DNA of 5,377 nucleotides from Pseudobdellovibrio sp. (GTDB lineage Bacteria; Bdellovibrionota; Bdellovibrionia; Bdellovibrionales; Bdellovibrionaceae). The DNA lies in the NCBI GenBank assembly GCA_025449725.1, contig JANWIU010000093.1:1-5377 (forward strand), in the 5' to 3' direction. The notes beneath the pieces are model-generated. The model was not told the DNA's origin and did no database searches. It worked only from the letters and a program-made list of their open reading frames with translations. Both the position numbers and the translations under genes were made by a program. Shown here piece by piece: positions 1-5,377 of the stretch (position 1 is the first letter of the stretch; each line of letters begins with the position of its first letter).

Positions 1-486
1 GCAAAAATTTCTGCCGACCTGGCTTCGGGAATTGTTACAATTCATAATTACATTTATGATAATTCCGGAATAGCGGCAGCAGTTGCACCACCGCCGGTCA
101 GAACGGACTTTGAAATTTCTTTAACGAAGGAACAACTTAAAAGCTTACAGGAAAAAGTAAAAGCAATCGTGTTCGAAGAACGATTTGTTCCTGACTGTAT
201 TGAAGGTGGAATTTGCGCAATAATGATGGATGCTCCTTATCACACACATTATTTCACTGATAGCACAGGACAAAAACAAATTGTTTTTACTGCAAACTCG
301 ATCGACTCGAATCTTAGGGGAGTAACTTATTGGGTGATGGATGACCCACTTCCACTGGGTTGCGATTTGAAAGCTATCATTGAATCGGCCGACTTAAGCC
401 CACAAGAAAGAGAAGAGTCGCTTGAAGGATTAAAAAGTGCATTGAGCTTATATGAAGGTTCAAATCCTTTGATCTGCTCTAAGTAA
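1..486 (+). CDS. Hypothetical protein, 5'-truncated by the window edge
   Basis: The frame is open from base 1 to the TAA at 484-486, giving 161 codons, so the true start lies upstream of the window. A GTG at 169 could be taken as a start. However, the reading frame continues in-frame without a stop before it, in protein-like sequence containing PPPV and an amphipathic LTKEQLKSLQEKVKAIV stretch, so 169 is probably internal. The visible C-terminal part is soluble-looking and acidic, with four cysteines (in PDC, GIC, LGC and the C-terminal ICSK). It has no membrane segment and no catalytic motif I recognise. The next gene starts 25 bases downstream on the same strand and encodes a secreted protein, so the two are likely cotranscribed. 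The even number of cysteines would fit an exported, disulfide-bonded protein, but the N-terminus that would show a signal peptide is outside the window. Function unknown. Confidence 0.75.
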   Translation, partial: AKISADLASGIVTIHNYIYDNSGIAAAVAPPPVRTDFEISLTKEQLKSLQEKVKAIVFEERFVPDCIEGGICAIMMDAPYHTHYFTDSTGQKQIVFTANSIDSNLRGVTYWVMDDPLPLGCDLKAIIESADLSPQEREESLEGLKSALSLYEGSNPLICSK

Positions 487-500
487 AAAATAATTCGTGA

Positions 501-507
501 AAGGCGG
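501..507 (+). promoter_or_regulatory. Ribosome binding site that sets the start at 512
   Basis: AAGGCGG lies 4 bases before the ATG at 512 (its AAGG core is 7 bases away). No comparable purine-rich site precedes the in-frame GTG at 497, whose upstream sequence is A/T-rich (AAAAAATAATTC). This favours ATG 512 over GTG 497. Confidence 0.55.
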
Positions 508-511
508 CCTG

Positions 512-940
512 ATGACCCTGTTTCGAATTCAGCTAGTGTTGGTATCCATTATCTGCGGGCCTAATCTGGCTAACGCGGAATTGGCCGGTACGTCCTCTCC
601 TGAAGTGGTTAGTGTTCAGAATATCGAATTCGAAGTATCTAATAGCAATGGTCAGTGGATTTCATTGGGCACAGATCAGAGCCCGCAATTTTTAAAATCG
701 GTATCTATCAAATACAAATTCAGAGAAGGCCAATCTGCAACATTTCAGGATTCTATTAGAGATGCCGTCAGGCGCGCAGCGGAAGAAAAATGCCGAACTC
801 TGGGTGCTGCCGACAGACCACCTGAATTATCGAACGCATCTACCGCAACCCTCAGTGCAGAAATTTCGGCTCAGCAAGTTTCCATATCTGATCAACAGTT
901 CAACGGAAAATACACGTGCGCCGTTAACTTGAAACCTTAG
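512..940 (+). CDS. Small secreted protein of unknown function
   Basis: A 142-residue protein starting at ATG 512. An in-frame GTG at 497 would add five residues but has no Shine-Dalgarno. The N-terminus is a typical Sec signal peptide: R5, a hydrophobic core (about residues 6-17) and an ANA cleavage site around residues 20-22, leaving a mature protein starting ELAG of about 120 residues. The mature part has a short beta-rich first half (VQNIEFEV, KSVSIKYKF), a charged helical stretch (FQDSIRDAVRRAAEEKCRTL) and a second beta half ending in YTCAVNLKP. The two mature cysteines, one in the helix and one near the C-terminus, could form a disulfide in the periplasm. No lipobox, membrane anchor or enzymatic motif is visible. 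It follows the truncated gene by 25 bases and is followed by a probable terminator, so it is likely the last gene of that operon. I do not recognise a family. Confidence 0.8.
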   Translation: MTLFRIQLVLVSIICGPNLANAELAGTSSPEVVSVQNIEFEVSNSNGQWISLGTDQSPQFLKSVSIKYKFREGQSATFQDSIRDAVRRAAEEKCRTLGAADRPPELSNASTATLSAEISAQQVSISDQQFNGKYTCAVNLKP

Positions 941-1036
941 CCGCTGTAACGAATATATCTTCGACCAAACTCTGCACAGATAATTATTACAGAACTCTCT
1001 TGTTTTGCTGATGCCTATAACTCTCAAATCATTTTT

Positions 1037-1059
1037 ACGAAGCAGCCGCTTTGTTTTTT
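1037..1059 (+). terminator. Probable Rho-independent terminator
   Basis: ACGAAGC (1037-1043) pairs with GCTTTGT (1048-1054) around an AGCC loop. This gives a seven-pair stem with one G:U, followed by a run of T (1054-1059) and further A/T-rich sequence. It sits 97 bases after the stop of the secreted protein and before the protease promoter, where the upstream operon should end. The stem is short, so strength is uncertain. Confidence 0.55.
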
Positions 1060-1123
1060 AATAATAACTTTCTCTAATGACCTTCATCAGGACATTCAAT
1101 GAGTTAATTTTAAGTTGTTGTCC

Positions 1124-1129
1124 TATAGT
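1124..1129 (+). promoter_or_regulatory. Candidate -10 element for the protease gene
   Basis: TATAGT matches the sigma-70 -10 consensus at five of six bases. It lies 26 bases before the ATG at 1155, after the terminator. The -35 region at the proper distance (around 1100-1107, TGAGTTAA) is poor, so the promoter may be weak or need an activator. Transcription from here would start near 1136, downstream of the ATG at 1077, which argues against that longer start. Confidence 0.4.
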
Positions 1130-1142
1130 GGCCCCTCTAAAC

Positions 1143-1147
1143 AGGAG
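1143..1147 (+). promoter_or_regulatory. Shine-Dalgarno that sets the protease start
   Basis: AGGAG lies seven bases before the ATG at 1155, an ideal spacing. The alternative ATG at 1077 has no such site and would add 26 residues with no signal-peptide logic. The start at 1155 puts a lipoprotein signal peptide exactly at the N-terminus. Confidence 0.8.
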
Positions 1148-1154
1148 CTTACCC

Positions 1155-2084
1155 ATGGCATTCAAAAAAACTAAAACTCTCATTCTCGTTTTGGCTGCAT
1201 CGGTTATAGCAGCTTGTTCACCTCCGCAGAATAACGAAAAAGCAAATGTTCTTGCAGGAAATATAATTGGCGGATCAGAAGCCGGAATTGCATTTCAAAA
1301 AGAAAACGGCGTTGTTTTATTGGTTGTTATATCCGAAAGAATGTCAGCAGCCGGAACTCTTCTGACTTCACAATCGCTTTGCACCGGCACACTGATCTCA
1401 CCGACAGTCGTGCTATCGGCTGCCCACTGCTTTGTAAGCCCTTTTGTGGCCGCGGTTGCGGTTGCACTTAACAATGATATAAGCCAAACCAAACAGGAAG
1501 ACGTCATCTTTGCTGAAGAAATTAAAATTAACAATGGCTACAACCCTATTCGTGTAGACGATAAAAATTTCGTTGATGGCCATCCTCATGGTGACCTCGC
1601 TTTATTGAAATTAAAAAAAGCAGTCCCTGCAGATTTTAAACCGGCACCTATTCCGACGGCTGCTTCCGCTTCACTTAAAGCGGGAGACAAAATCACATTG
1701 GCCGGGTTCGGAGTAAACGCTCCCTTGCAAAATCGAGTGGATGTGGATCCGCAAACAGGAGAAGAAAAAATTGTACCTTTAAGTACCGGCAATAACGGCT
1801 CAGGCGTGTTACGAGTAGTTAGAGACGTCCCGATTTCAAAAGTTACTCCTGACGGCAAAGAGCTTGCCGTCGATGAAACACTTAAGAAAAATGCCTGTCA
1901 CGGCGATTCCGGTGGCCCTGCATACAAAAAGAATGCTGCTGGAAAGCTGGTATTGGTAGGAGTTGTAAGTCGCGGTACTAACCGTATCGGAAATTGTGAC
2001 CAGGTCGGAGTATTTACTGATGTCAAAGGTTACCTGAACTGGATCAATACCACTGCTCAGGCCCTACAAGGCACCGGTTCTTAG
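1155..2084 (+). CDS. Trypsin-fold (S1 family) serine protease, lipoprotein
   Basis: A 309-residue chymotrypsin-family (MEROPS S1) protease. The N-terminus (KK, a hydrophobic stretch, then VIAAC) is a lipoprotein signal peptide with C21 as the acylated residue, so the enzyme is probably membrane-anchored, facing the periplasm or the cell surface. A short linker leads to the zymogen boundary N36-IIGG (37-40). The catalytic triad is visible: His91 in SAAHC, Asp147 in GDLALL and Ser252 in GDSGGP; Asp251 is available to pair with the new N-terminus after activation. C76-C92 and C248-C281 match the classic 42-58 and 191-220 disulfides, while the 168-182 pair is absent. Two oddities stand out. The residue before IIGG is Asn rather than Arg/Lys. 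The S1-pocket position six before the catalytic serine is Asn246 rather than Asp, followed by Ala247, so trypsin-like Arg/Lys specificity is not expected. An extra loop lies at about 188-216. The gene follows its own terminator/promoter and converges on the DUF2817 gene, overlapping it by four bases. The family call is firm; the substrate is unknown. Confidence 0.93.
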   Translation: MAFKKTKTLILVLAASVIAACSPPQNNEKANVLAGNIIGGSEAGIAFQKENGVVLLVVISERMSAAGTLLTSQSLCTGTLISPTVVLSAAHCFVSPFVAAVAVALNNDISQTKQEDVIFAEEIKINNGYNPIRVDDKNFVDGHPHGDLALLKLKKAVPADFKPAPIPTAASASLKAGDKITLAGFGVNAPLQNRVDVDPQTGEEKIVPLSTGNNGSGVLRVVRDVPISKVTPDGKELAVDETLKKNACHGDSGGPAYKKNAAGKLVLVGVVSRGTNRIGNCDQVGVFTDVKGYLNWINTTAQALQGTGS

Positions 2085-3241
2085 TCTTTAAGTATTGAGG
2101 CCCGCCGACAGACAGCTTTGAAAAGCCCTCTGGAGGCGGAAACCACAGCCGCACGCCATTCGTCGCTTTGCGGATAAGATCTTTCAAAACATTCTTTTTC
2201 AATAGCAGATTTTAATTCTGCATTCGCATAGCCATTGTAGAATCCTTGATGTTCGGCCACGAAATTATTTAATCCTTTTAACTGGGCCTCGAGACTGTGG
2301 CCCAGAGTTCCGAATTCCATTGTAATGGCACAGACTCTGTTCTGTGCACTGGCTAAATCTGCAAAAGCGGAATTCAAAGCTCCATGGACTTCATAAAATC
2401 CCTCAGCTGATGCCGGCGTATGTTCATAAAACTCTTTATCTGCATTCGTATCGAAAAGTTTTGCAAAGAGCTCCGGGTTAAGATCTTTTCCTGAACCTGA
2501 AGTTAAAAGATGTAAACGGTTTTGATCGCCCAATCCGGTGTGCAGATCCAGCGCAACGATGTCTTTGAATTTCGGCAGTAGATTCTTTAATTTTTCAACC
2601 AACTTTGCTGATTGTGGCTCTAGCTGCTTGCCGCCGTATTCCAGATCTTGCGGGTTAACAAACTGACCAGGAGCAGTGGCTTTAGTAAACTGATCCATTG
2701 TCACGTCTCCAAAATAAGCCACACCATCTTTAACCTGCAAAGAATCCATCATGGGGCTCTTTAAAGACGCCACAGGCGCACGTTTGAACAGCATGCTGTG
2801 CATACGCTCGGATTCCAGGTTGCGGGTCTTATAGAGCTCTCCAGACACCGAGAAATTGCGATTAAGGTTTACGCCATTTTCAGTGACCCTACGGTGATAT
2901 TTAAAACCAAACGGATTCATTGCATGAACCAGCCAAATCCCTGTGTTACGGCGGTCAAGCGCAGGCATAATCTCACGTAAAAACATCTGCAATATGGCCG
3001 AACCGGCGTAAGTTTCAGAGCCGTGAATGCCTGAAGTCACGACCAACAGATTCTCAGATTTTTCCAGCGGCGGCCAATAAATCGAATCCGTAAAGAGATC
3101 GTTATCTTTTTTACCGGGAATTTGCCAGTGTTCTAATTGCCCGCCGGGAATCATTCCGGCCAGCTCTAAAAAACGTTTGCGGGAGTCATGGTAATTTAGC
3201 GGGAATAATTTTGCATCTTGGTGGTTGATATTTTGGCTCAT
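2081..3241 (-). CDS. DUF2817 / M14-like zinc carboxypeptidase or amidase
   Basis: A 386-residue protein whose motifs match the zinc carboxypeptidase (M14) fold in the DUF2817 branch. HGSE (His73, Glu76) supplies the HxxE zinc pair and DLHTGLG (His234) the third zinc ligand. NLNRNF (Asn127-Arg128) matches the substrate-carboxylate-binding Asn-Arg, and TMEFGT (Glu309) is the general-base glutamate. All are present, so the enzyme should be active. There is no signal peptide or membrane segment, so it should act in the cytoplasm, probably removing a C-terminal or side-chain residue from a peptide, muropeptide or acyl-amino acid; the actual substrate is not readable. It is the last gene of a three-gene operon: its ATG overlaps the regulator's TGA (ATGA, 3238-3241). 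The nearest purine-rich site (AGGAAG, 3260-3255) is a distant 13 bases away, so translation probably depends on coupling. Its TAA lies inside the end of the convergent protease gene. Confidence 0.88.
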   Translation of the reverse strand: MSQNINHQDAKLFPLNYHDSRKRFLELAGMIPGGQLEHWQIPGKKDNDLFTDSIYWPPLEKSENLLVVTSGIHGSETYAGSAILQMFLREIMPALDRRNTGIWLVHAMNPFGFKYHRRVTENGVNLNRNFSVSGELYKTRNLESERMHSMLFKRAPVASLKSPMMDSLQVKDGVAYFGDVTMDQFTKATAPGQFVNPQDLEYGGKQLEPQSAKLVEKLKNLLPKFKDIVALDLHTGLGDQNRLHLLTSGSGKDLNPELFAKLFDTNADKEFYEHTPASAEGFYEVHGALNSAFADLASAQNRVCAITMEFGTLGHSLEAQLKGLNNFVAEHQGFYNGYANAELKSAIEKECFERSYPQSDEWRAAVVSASRGLFKAVCRRASILKD

Positions 3242-3537
3242 AATTTAGTTGCGACTTCCTTAATAATTGATTCGAAGTAAGTGATATAGTCTGAAAAATT
3301 TTGTTTACCGGCTTCTGTCAGTCGATAAGTTGTGCGCGGCTTACGATTATTGAATTCTTTTTTAACTTCGACATAGCCAACAGTTTCAAGCTGCTTAATC
3401 TGATTGGCAATTTGACCGTCAGATAAAGCCAAAGAAGATTTTAAAGAATTAAAATCGGTCTCGCCGTGCACAAGCAAAAATATAATGATGCGTGTGCGTG
3501 TTGGCTGGTGAATGTTTTCGTTCAAAGCTTCAATCAT
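3238..3537 (-). CDS. Winged-helix transcriptional regulator (HTH_34 type)
   Basis: A 99-residue, single-domain winged-helix DNA-binding protein resembling the HTH_34 (PF13601) group, related in architecture to MarR/ArsR/PadR regulators. The opening IHQPTRTRI motif starts helix 1 (about 9-24). DFNSLKSSLALSDGQIANQI (28-47) covers helix 2 and the start of the recognition helix, and KQLETVGYVEV leads into a basic beta-wing (KKEFNNRKPRTTYRLTEAG, 59-77). A C-terminal helix (about 79-97) probably serves dimerisation. There is no obvious sensory domain, metal-binding cysteine or phosphorylation site, so the signal may come through the dimer interface or a partner protein. It is overlapped by four bases on both sides (ATGA with the membrane protein and with the DUF2817 gene), indicating tight cotranslation. 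GGAAAG four bases before its ATG is an adequate ribosome binding site. By family precedent it probably represses its own operon, most likely through the duplicated palindrome at 4259-4293 (inference). Confidence 0.9.
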   Translation of the reverse strand: MIEALNENIHQPTRTRIIIFLLVHGETDFNSLKSSLALSDGQIANQIKQLETVGYVEVKKEFNNRKPRTTYRLTEAGKQNFSDYITYFESIIKEVATKL

Positions 3538-4250
3538 TTAACTTTCCGGCCGGATAATTTATTTTCAATCATCATTAACAAACCGGTACCCAACATCGCG
3601 CTACTGGTGAAGAAGAAGATAATATTATAAAGATAGGGGTTGTGACTCCCGAAAGACAATAAAGTCACCAATCCAAACACACCAAGGGTGACGCCCAGAT
3701 AACGGACGATCGGTCTTGTAAAGTGACCAATGATGAAAAAACAAATCCCGCTGCCGATGACTAACATCGGTAATACGTGATCGGCTGTTCCTTTGTAGGC
3801 AATTGCATAACCGGCCAAAAAGCCCCCGAGCACAATGCCATTGATAGCTTCGCGCAGTTTTTTCGCTAGTGGGTTTTGAGCTGCTGGCTGCCGGGTGAAA
3901 ATTTTGCGGGCCATCCAATGCATAAAATAAAAAAGTACAACCGCATACAACAACTCGCGCGCATAGGAAGCCAAATAGTATTCAGCATCTGAAAAATCTC
4001 CGAGACTTGTCCATGAAAGCATTCGTTGATACTTGCTAAAATCATTTACAGCTAAATACGCGTGATAAGATCCTCTGATAACGGATGTTACCGACTCAAA
4101 AACGGGATAAATATAAAAGAACAACCCCAAAACGACAAACTGATATGGTTCAATTGCAATTTCGGTTGTGCTTTTTAAGAATGACTTAATTTCTGAGATT
4201 GTACTTAACGCTTCAGTTGCACCGATAGATGCGTTTGATTGCTGGCTCAT
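3534..4250 (-). CDS. Six-helix integral membrane protein, function unknown
   Basis: A 238-residue polytopic inner-membrane protein. The first 35 or so residues are polar and probably cytoplasmic. Hydrophobic segments follow at about 36-56, 97-115, 136-153, 158-177, 182-200 and 206-227, and the tail is basic (KLSGRKVK). The stretch between the first two helices (about 57-96, with SYHAYLAVNDFSKYQRML and several aromatics) is the largest loop and, by topology, probably faces the periplasm. The basic loop before helix 3 (ARKIFTRQPAAQNPLAKKLR) is then cytoplasmic by the positive-inside rule. I recognise no transporter or enzyme motif. It is the first gene of the operon and lies directly behind the duplicated palindrome. 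Its start is preceded by GGGGG four bases upstream, an unusual ribosome binding site abutting the inverted repeat. Its stop overlaps the regulator's start (ATGA). The pairing with a sensorless regulator suggests it could be a transporter, a signal receiver or an anti-regulator, but nothing in the sequence decides among these. Confidence 0.85.
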   Translation of the reverse strand: MSQQSNASIGATEALSTISEIKSFLKSTTEIAIEPYQFVVLGLFFYIYPVFESVTSVIRGSYHAYLAVNDFSKYQRMLSWTSLGDFSDAEYYLASYARELLYAVVLFYFMHWMARKIFTRQPAAQNPLAKKLREAINGIVLGGFLAGYAIAYKGTADHVLPMLVIGSGICFFIIGHFTRPIVRYLGVTLGVFGLVTLLSFGSHNPYLYNIIFFFTSSAMLGTGLLMMIENKLSGRKVK

Positions 4251-4258
4251 TAAACCCC

Positions 4259-4293
4259 CATAAAAGTACTTTTGAATTAAAAGTACTTTTATG
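4259..4293. promoter_or_regulatory. Duplicated palindrome, probable operator of the three-gene operon
   Basis: CATAAAAGTACTTTT (4259-4273) is repeated as its exact reverse complement at 4279-4293, separated by GAATT. Each arm contains the perfect 12-bp palindrome AAAAGTACTTTT (4262-4273 and 4279-4290), so the site is at once a 15-bp inverted repeat and a tandem pair of symmetric sites with centres 17 bp apart. It ends against the GGGGG ribosome binding site of the membrane protein gene. Two symmetric sites in an operon leader that encodes a small winged-helix regulator is the classic layout of an autoregulatory operator. On the transcript the repeat could also form a 15-bp hairpin, but no U-tract follows on either strand, so a simple terminator is unlikely. 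Confidence 0.75.
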
Positions 4294-4313
4294 CAAGTCC
4301 AGAGCTGTTTAAA
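4286..4313 (-). promoter_or_regulatory. Tentative promoter of the membrane protein/regulator/DUF2817 operon
   Basis: Reading the minus strand, TTTAAA (4313-4308) and TAAAAG (4291-4286) lie 16 bases apart, each matching four of six consensus bases of the -35 and -10 elements. In this reading the -10 is inside the distal palindrome and the transcript would start near 4279, so a regulator bound to either palindrome would block polymerase. The matches are weak and the A/T-rich region offers other choices. Confidence 0.3.
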
Positions 4314-4339
4314 TTTATTCTGGCAATGTAGATCAGGAC

Positions 4340-5296
4340 CTAAGTCATATTCACGCGGTTGTTTCTAACCTGGAACTGCCACTGATTACTAAGTTGATCA
4401 AAGTTTTTCATGATGTCGCAGGAATATTCTACTTTCATAGGAACTCTTGCTCCGGTGCAGCGGCCGTCAACTTCTGTTACGTCACCATTGTACATAACGA
4501 ACGAACCTGCGTAAGCCGCTGTGAGATCTTCCTGAGAACGCGTTTTGTTTGTCGCTGCGATTGTGTAAGCCGTATAAACTTTAAGTAAAATTTGACCGTA
4601 AATAATATCCAGCTTCCAGTCTGCACGAATCGCTTTTTTCAAGTCATCGGTTTTTCCGGAGAAGTTGTGGTAAAGAGGATTACCGGTAAAGCAGCTGATT
4701 GCTCTTCTGAAATATTCTTTTACTCCCGGCATTGCTAAATCTGCATTTCCGCTCATCTGATGTTGTACTTCTTTAATTCCAGGCCCTGTCATCTGTGTAA
4801 AACCAACAGCTGAACCAGAGCTAATCAATGTGCGGTTAAAAGCGGACTCTCTTTTAATTTTTCCTAAAACCATAAATGGGTCATTACCGAAACAAAAAGA
4901 GGCCTTCACAAACTGTAACGATAAATGGTTATGCAATACTCCGTTTTGAGTTTCTGAATCTTTTTTTGAATGAGCTTTCATGAAGCGGTAACTGAAGTTT
5001 ACTAAAGGCTGAAAAATTGATGGAAGGGCAACATCTCGTTGTATCTGAAGGTTTCGGTAATTGTGAAACAGAGTCGATACGTTCGGGTTAACCACCAGCA
5101 TATCCCGCAAACCAGAGATCAAATTACGGTGCATGTACCCTGAATCGTGCTTGTAAATCATGAATGGAGGCGGATCACCCGGGCTTGTCAGCACATCGGC
5201 GTGGAACATGGGTACATCTTCAAGTTGAGCAAAAGACTTAATCCCACCCAACACCAGAACAATAAACAATATCAACTTTCCACTCAGCTTCAGCAT
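4340..5296 (-). CDS. Secreted lytic-transglycosylase-like protein
   Basis: A 318-residue protein starting at ATG 5296. An in-frame TTG at 5308 is possible, but GGGAG at 5306-5302 is a well-spaced Shine-Dalgarno for 5296. The N-terminus is a Sec signal peptide (K3, K7, a hydrophobic core at 8-18, cleavage near SFA-QL at residues 23-24), so the protein is exported. The central part resembles the soluble lytic transglycosylase (SLT/goose-lysozyme-like) core: GKIKRESAFN (145-154) with Glu150 at the catalytic-acid position, then SGSAVGFTQMTGPGIKEV (160-177), matching the family's G-x-x-G-x-x-Q-(M/L)-x-P/T pattern. AAYAGSFVMYNGD (260-272) corresponds to the AAYNAG-like motif. Such enzymes cleave peptidoglycan glycan strands in the periplasm. 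The roughly 130 residues before the core and the last 45 are not recognised. Four mature cysteines (135, 202, 280, 293) could form disulfides. The match is divergent, so activity is likely but not certain. It is upstream of, and on the same strand as, the three-gene operon, but the operator region between them suggests separate control. Confidence 0.72.
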   Translation of the reverse strand: MLKLSGKLILFIVLVLGGIKSFAQLEDVPMFHADVLTSPGDPPPFMIYKHDSGYMHRNLISGLRDMLVVNPNVSTLFHNYRNLQIQRDVALPSIFQPLVNFSYRFMKAHSKKDSETQNGVLHNHLSLQFVKASFCFGNDPFMVLGKIKRESAFNRTLISSGSAVGFTQMTGPGIKEVQHQMSGNADLAMPGVKEYFRRAISCFTGNPLYHNFSGKTDDLKKAIRADWKLDIIYGQILLKVYTAYTIAATNKTRSQEDLTAAYAGSFVMYNGDVTEVDGRCTGARVPMKVEYSCDIMKNFDQLSNQWQFQVRNNRVNMT

Positions 5297-5301
5297 ACGT
5301 T

Positions 5302-5306
5302 CTCCC
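5302..5306 (-). promoter_or_regulatory. Shine-Dalgarno for the transglycosylase-like gene
   Basis: GGGAG on the minus strand, five bases before ATG 5296. It overlaps the alternative TTG start at 5308, which therefore cannot use it. This fixes the start at 5296 and a signal peptide beginning MLKLSGK. Confidence 0.65.
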
Positions 5307-5377
5307 AATGCCGACCATCATTCAATTGCTATGCCCTCAGTAAACCCCGGGTATTTGCCTAAAAGCCACAATTCTGA

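Noticed and set aside
827..1027. A 66-codon minus-strand frame overlapping the end of the small secreted protein gene
   Set aside because: It is antisense to a well-supported gene and its terminator region and has no protein-like features.
1077..1154. Upstream extension of the protease gene to the ATG at 1077
   Set aside because: No ribosome binding site is present there, the candidate -10 element lies inside this stretch, and the lipoprotein signal peptide begins exactly at the ATG at 1155.
3625..3918. A 97-codon minus-strand frame inside the membrane protein gene
   Set aside because: It is a shifted-frame shadow of the membrane protein, whose own frame shows coherent hydrophobic helices and coupled start and stop codons.
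4259..4293. The inverted repeat as a terminator of the transglycosylase-like gene
   Set aside because: The stem is A/T-rich and followed on the minus strand by GGGGGTTTA rather than a T-run. Its double palindrome and position next to a start codon fit an operator better.
5339..5353. Near-palindrome around CCCGGG near the right edge
   Set aside because: Symmetry beyond the central six bases is imperfect and there is no second copy, so nothing supports a regulatory role.
5318..5377. An open minus-strand frame from the right edge to a TGA at 5320-5318, possibly the end of an upstream gene
   Set aside because: Only 19 codons are visible and they show no recognisable motif. The stretch may equally be the promoter region of the transglycosylase-like gene, where I see no convincing -35/-10 pair.

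Overview
The window carries seven protein genes on two converging strands and reads as an ordinary, compact Gram-negative chromosome segment. I see no rRNA, tRNA, CRISPR array, insertion sequence or attachment site. The product types are a lipobox-bearing trypsin-like serine protease, small Sec-secreted proteins, a lytic-transglycosylase-like secreted protein and a cytoplasmic M14/DUF2817 zinc peptidase-like enzyme. With the moderately AT-rich base composition, this suggests a Bdellovibrio-like predatory or environmental bacterium (Bdellovibrionota). That assignment is inference from gene content only.

Left half, plus strand. A reading frame cut by the window edge (1-486) is followed 25 bases later by a small secreted protein (512-940), probably in one operon. 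A short GC-containing hairpin with a U-tract (1037-1059) is a likely terminator. A new -10 element (TATAGT) and a strong Shine-Dalgarno then lead into the trypsin-like lipoprotein (1155-2084). Its catalytic triad is intact, but its S1 pocket is not trypsin-like.

Right half, minus strand. A tightly coupled three-gene operon runs from 4250 down to 2081: a six-helix membrane protein, a small winged-helix regulator (HTH_34 type) and a DUF2817/M14-like zinc hydrolase. Both junctions are ATGA overlaps. Immediately upstream of the first start codon is a perfect 15-bp inverted repeat (4259-4293) made of two identical AAAAGTACTTTT palindromes 17 bp apart. It is the obvious candidate operator for the operon's own regulator. 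Further right, a secreted lytic-transglycosylase-like protein (5296-4340) points the same way but is separated from the operon by the operator region.

The two halves meet at a tail-to-tail junction where the protease and DUF2817 stop codons overlap by four bases, leaving no room for a terminator. The most interesting unit is the membrane protein/regulator/peptidase operon with its duplicated palindrome: a possible self-regulating module that controls a peptide- or muropeptide-trimming enzyme. The ligand, substrate and role of the membrane protein cannot be read from the sequence.
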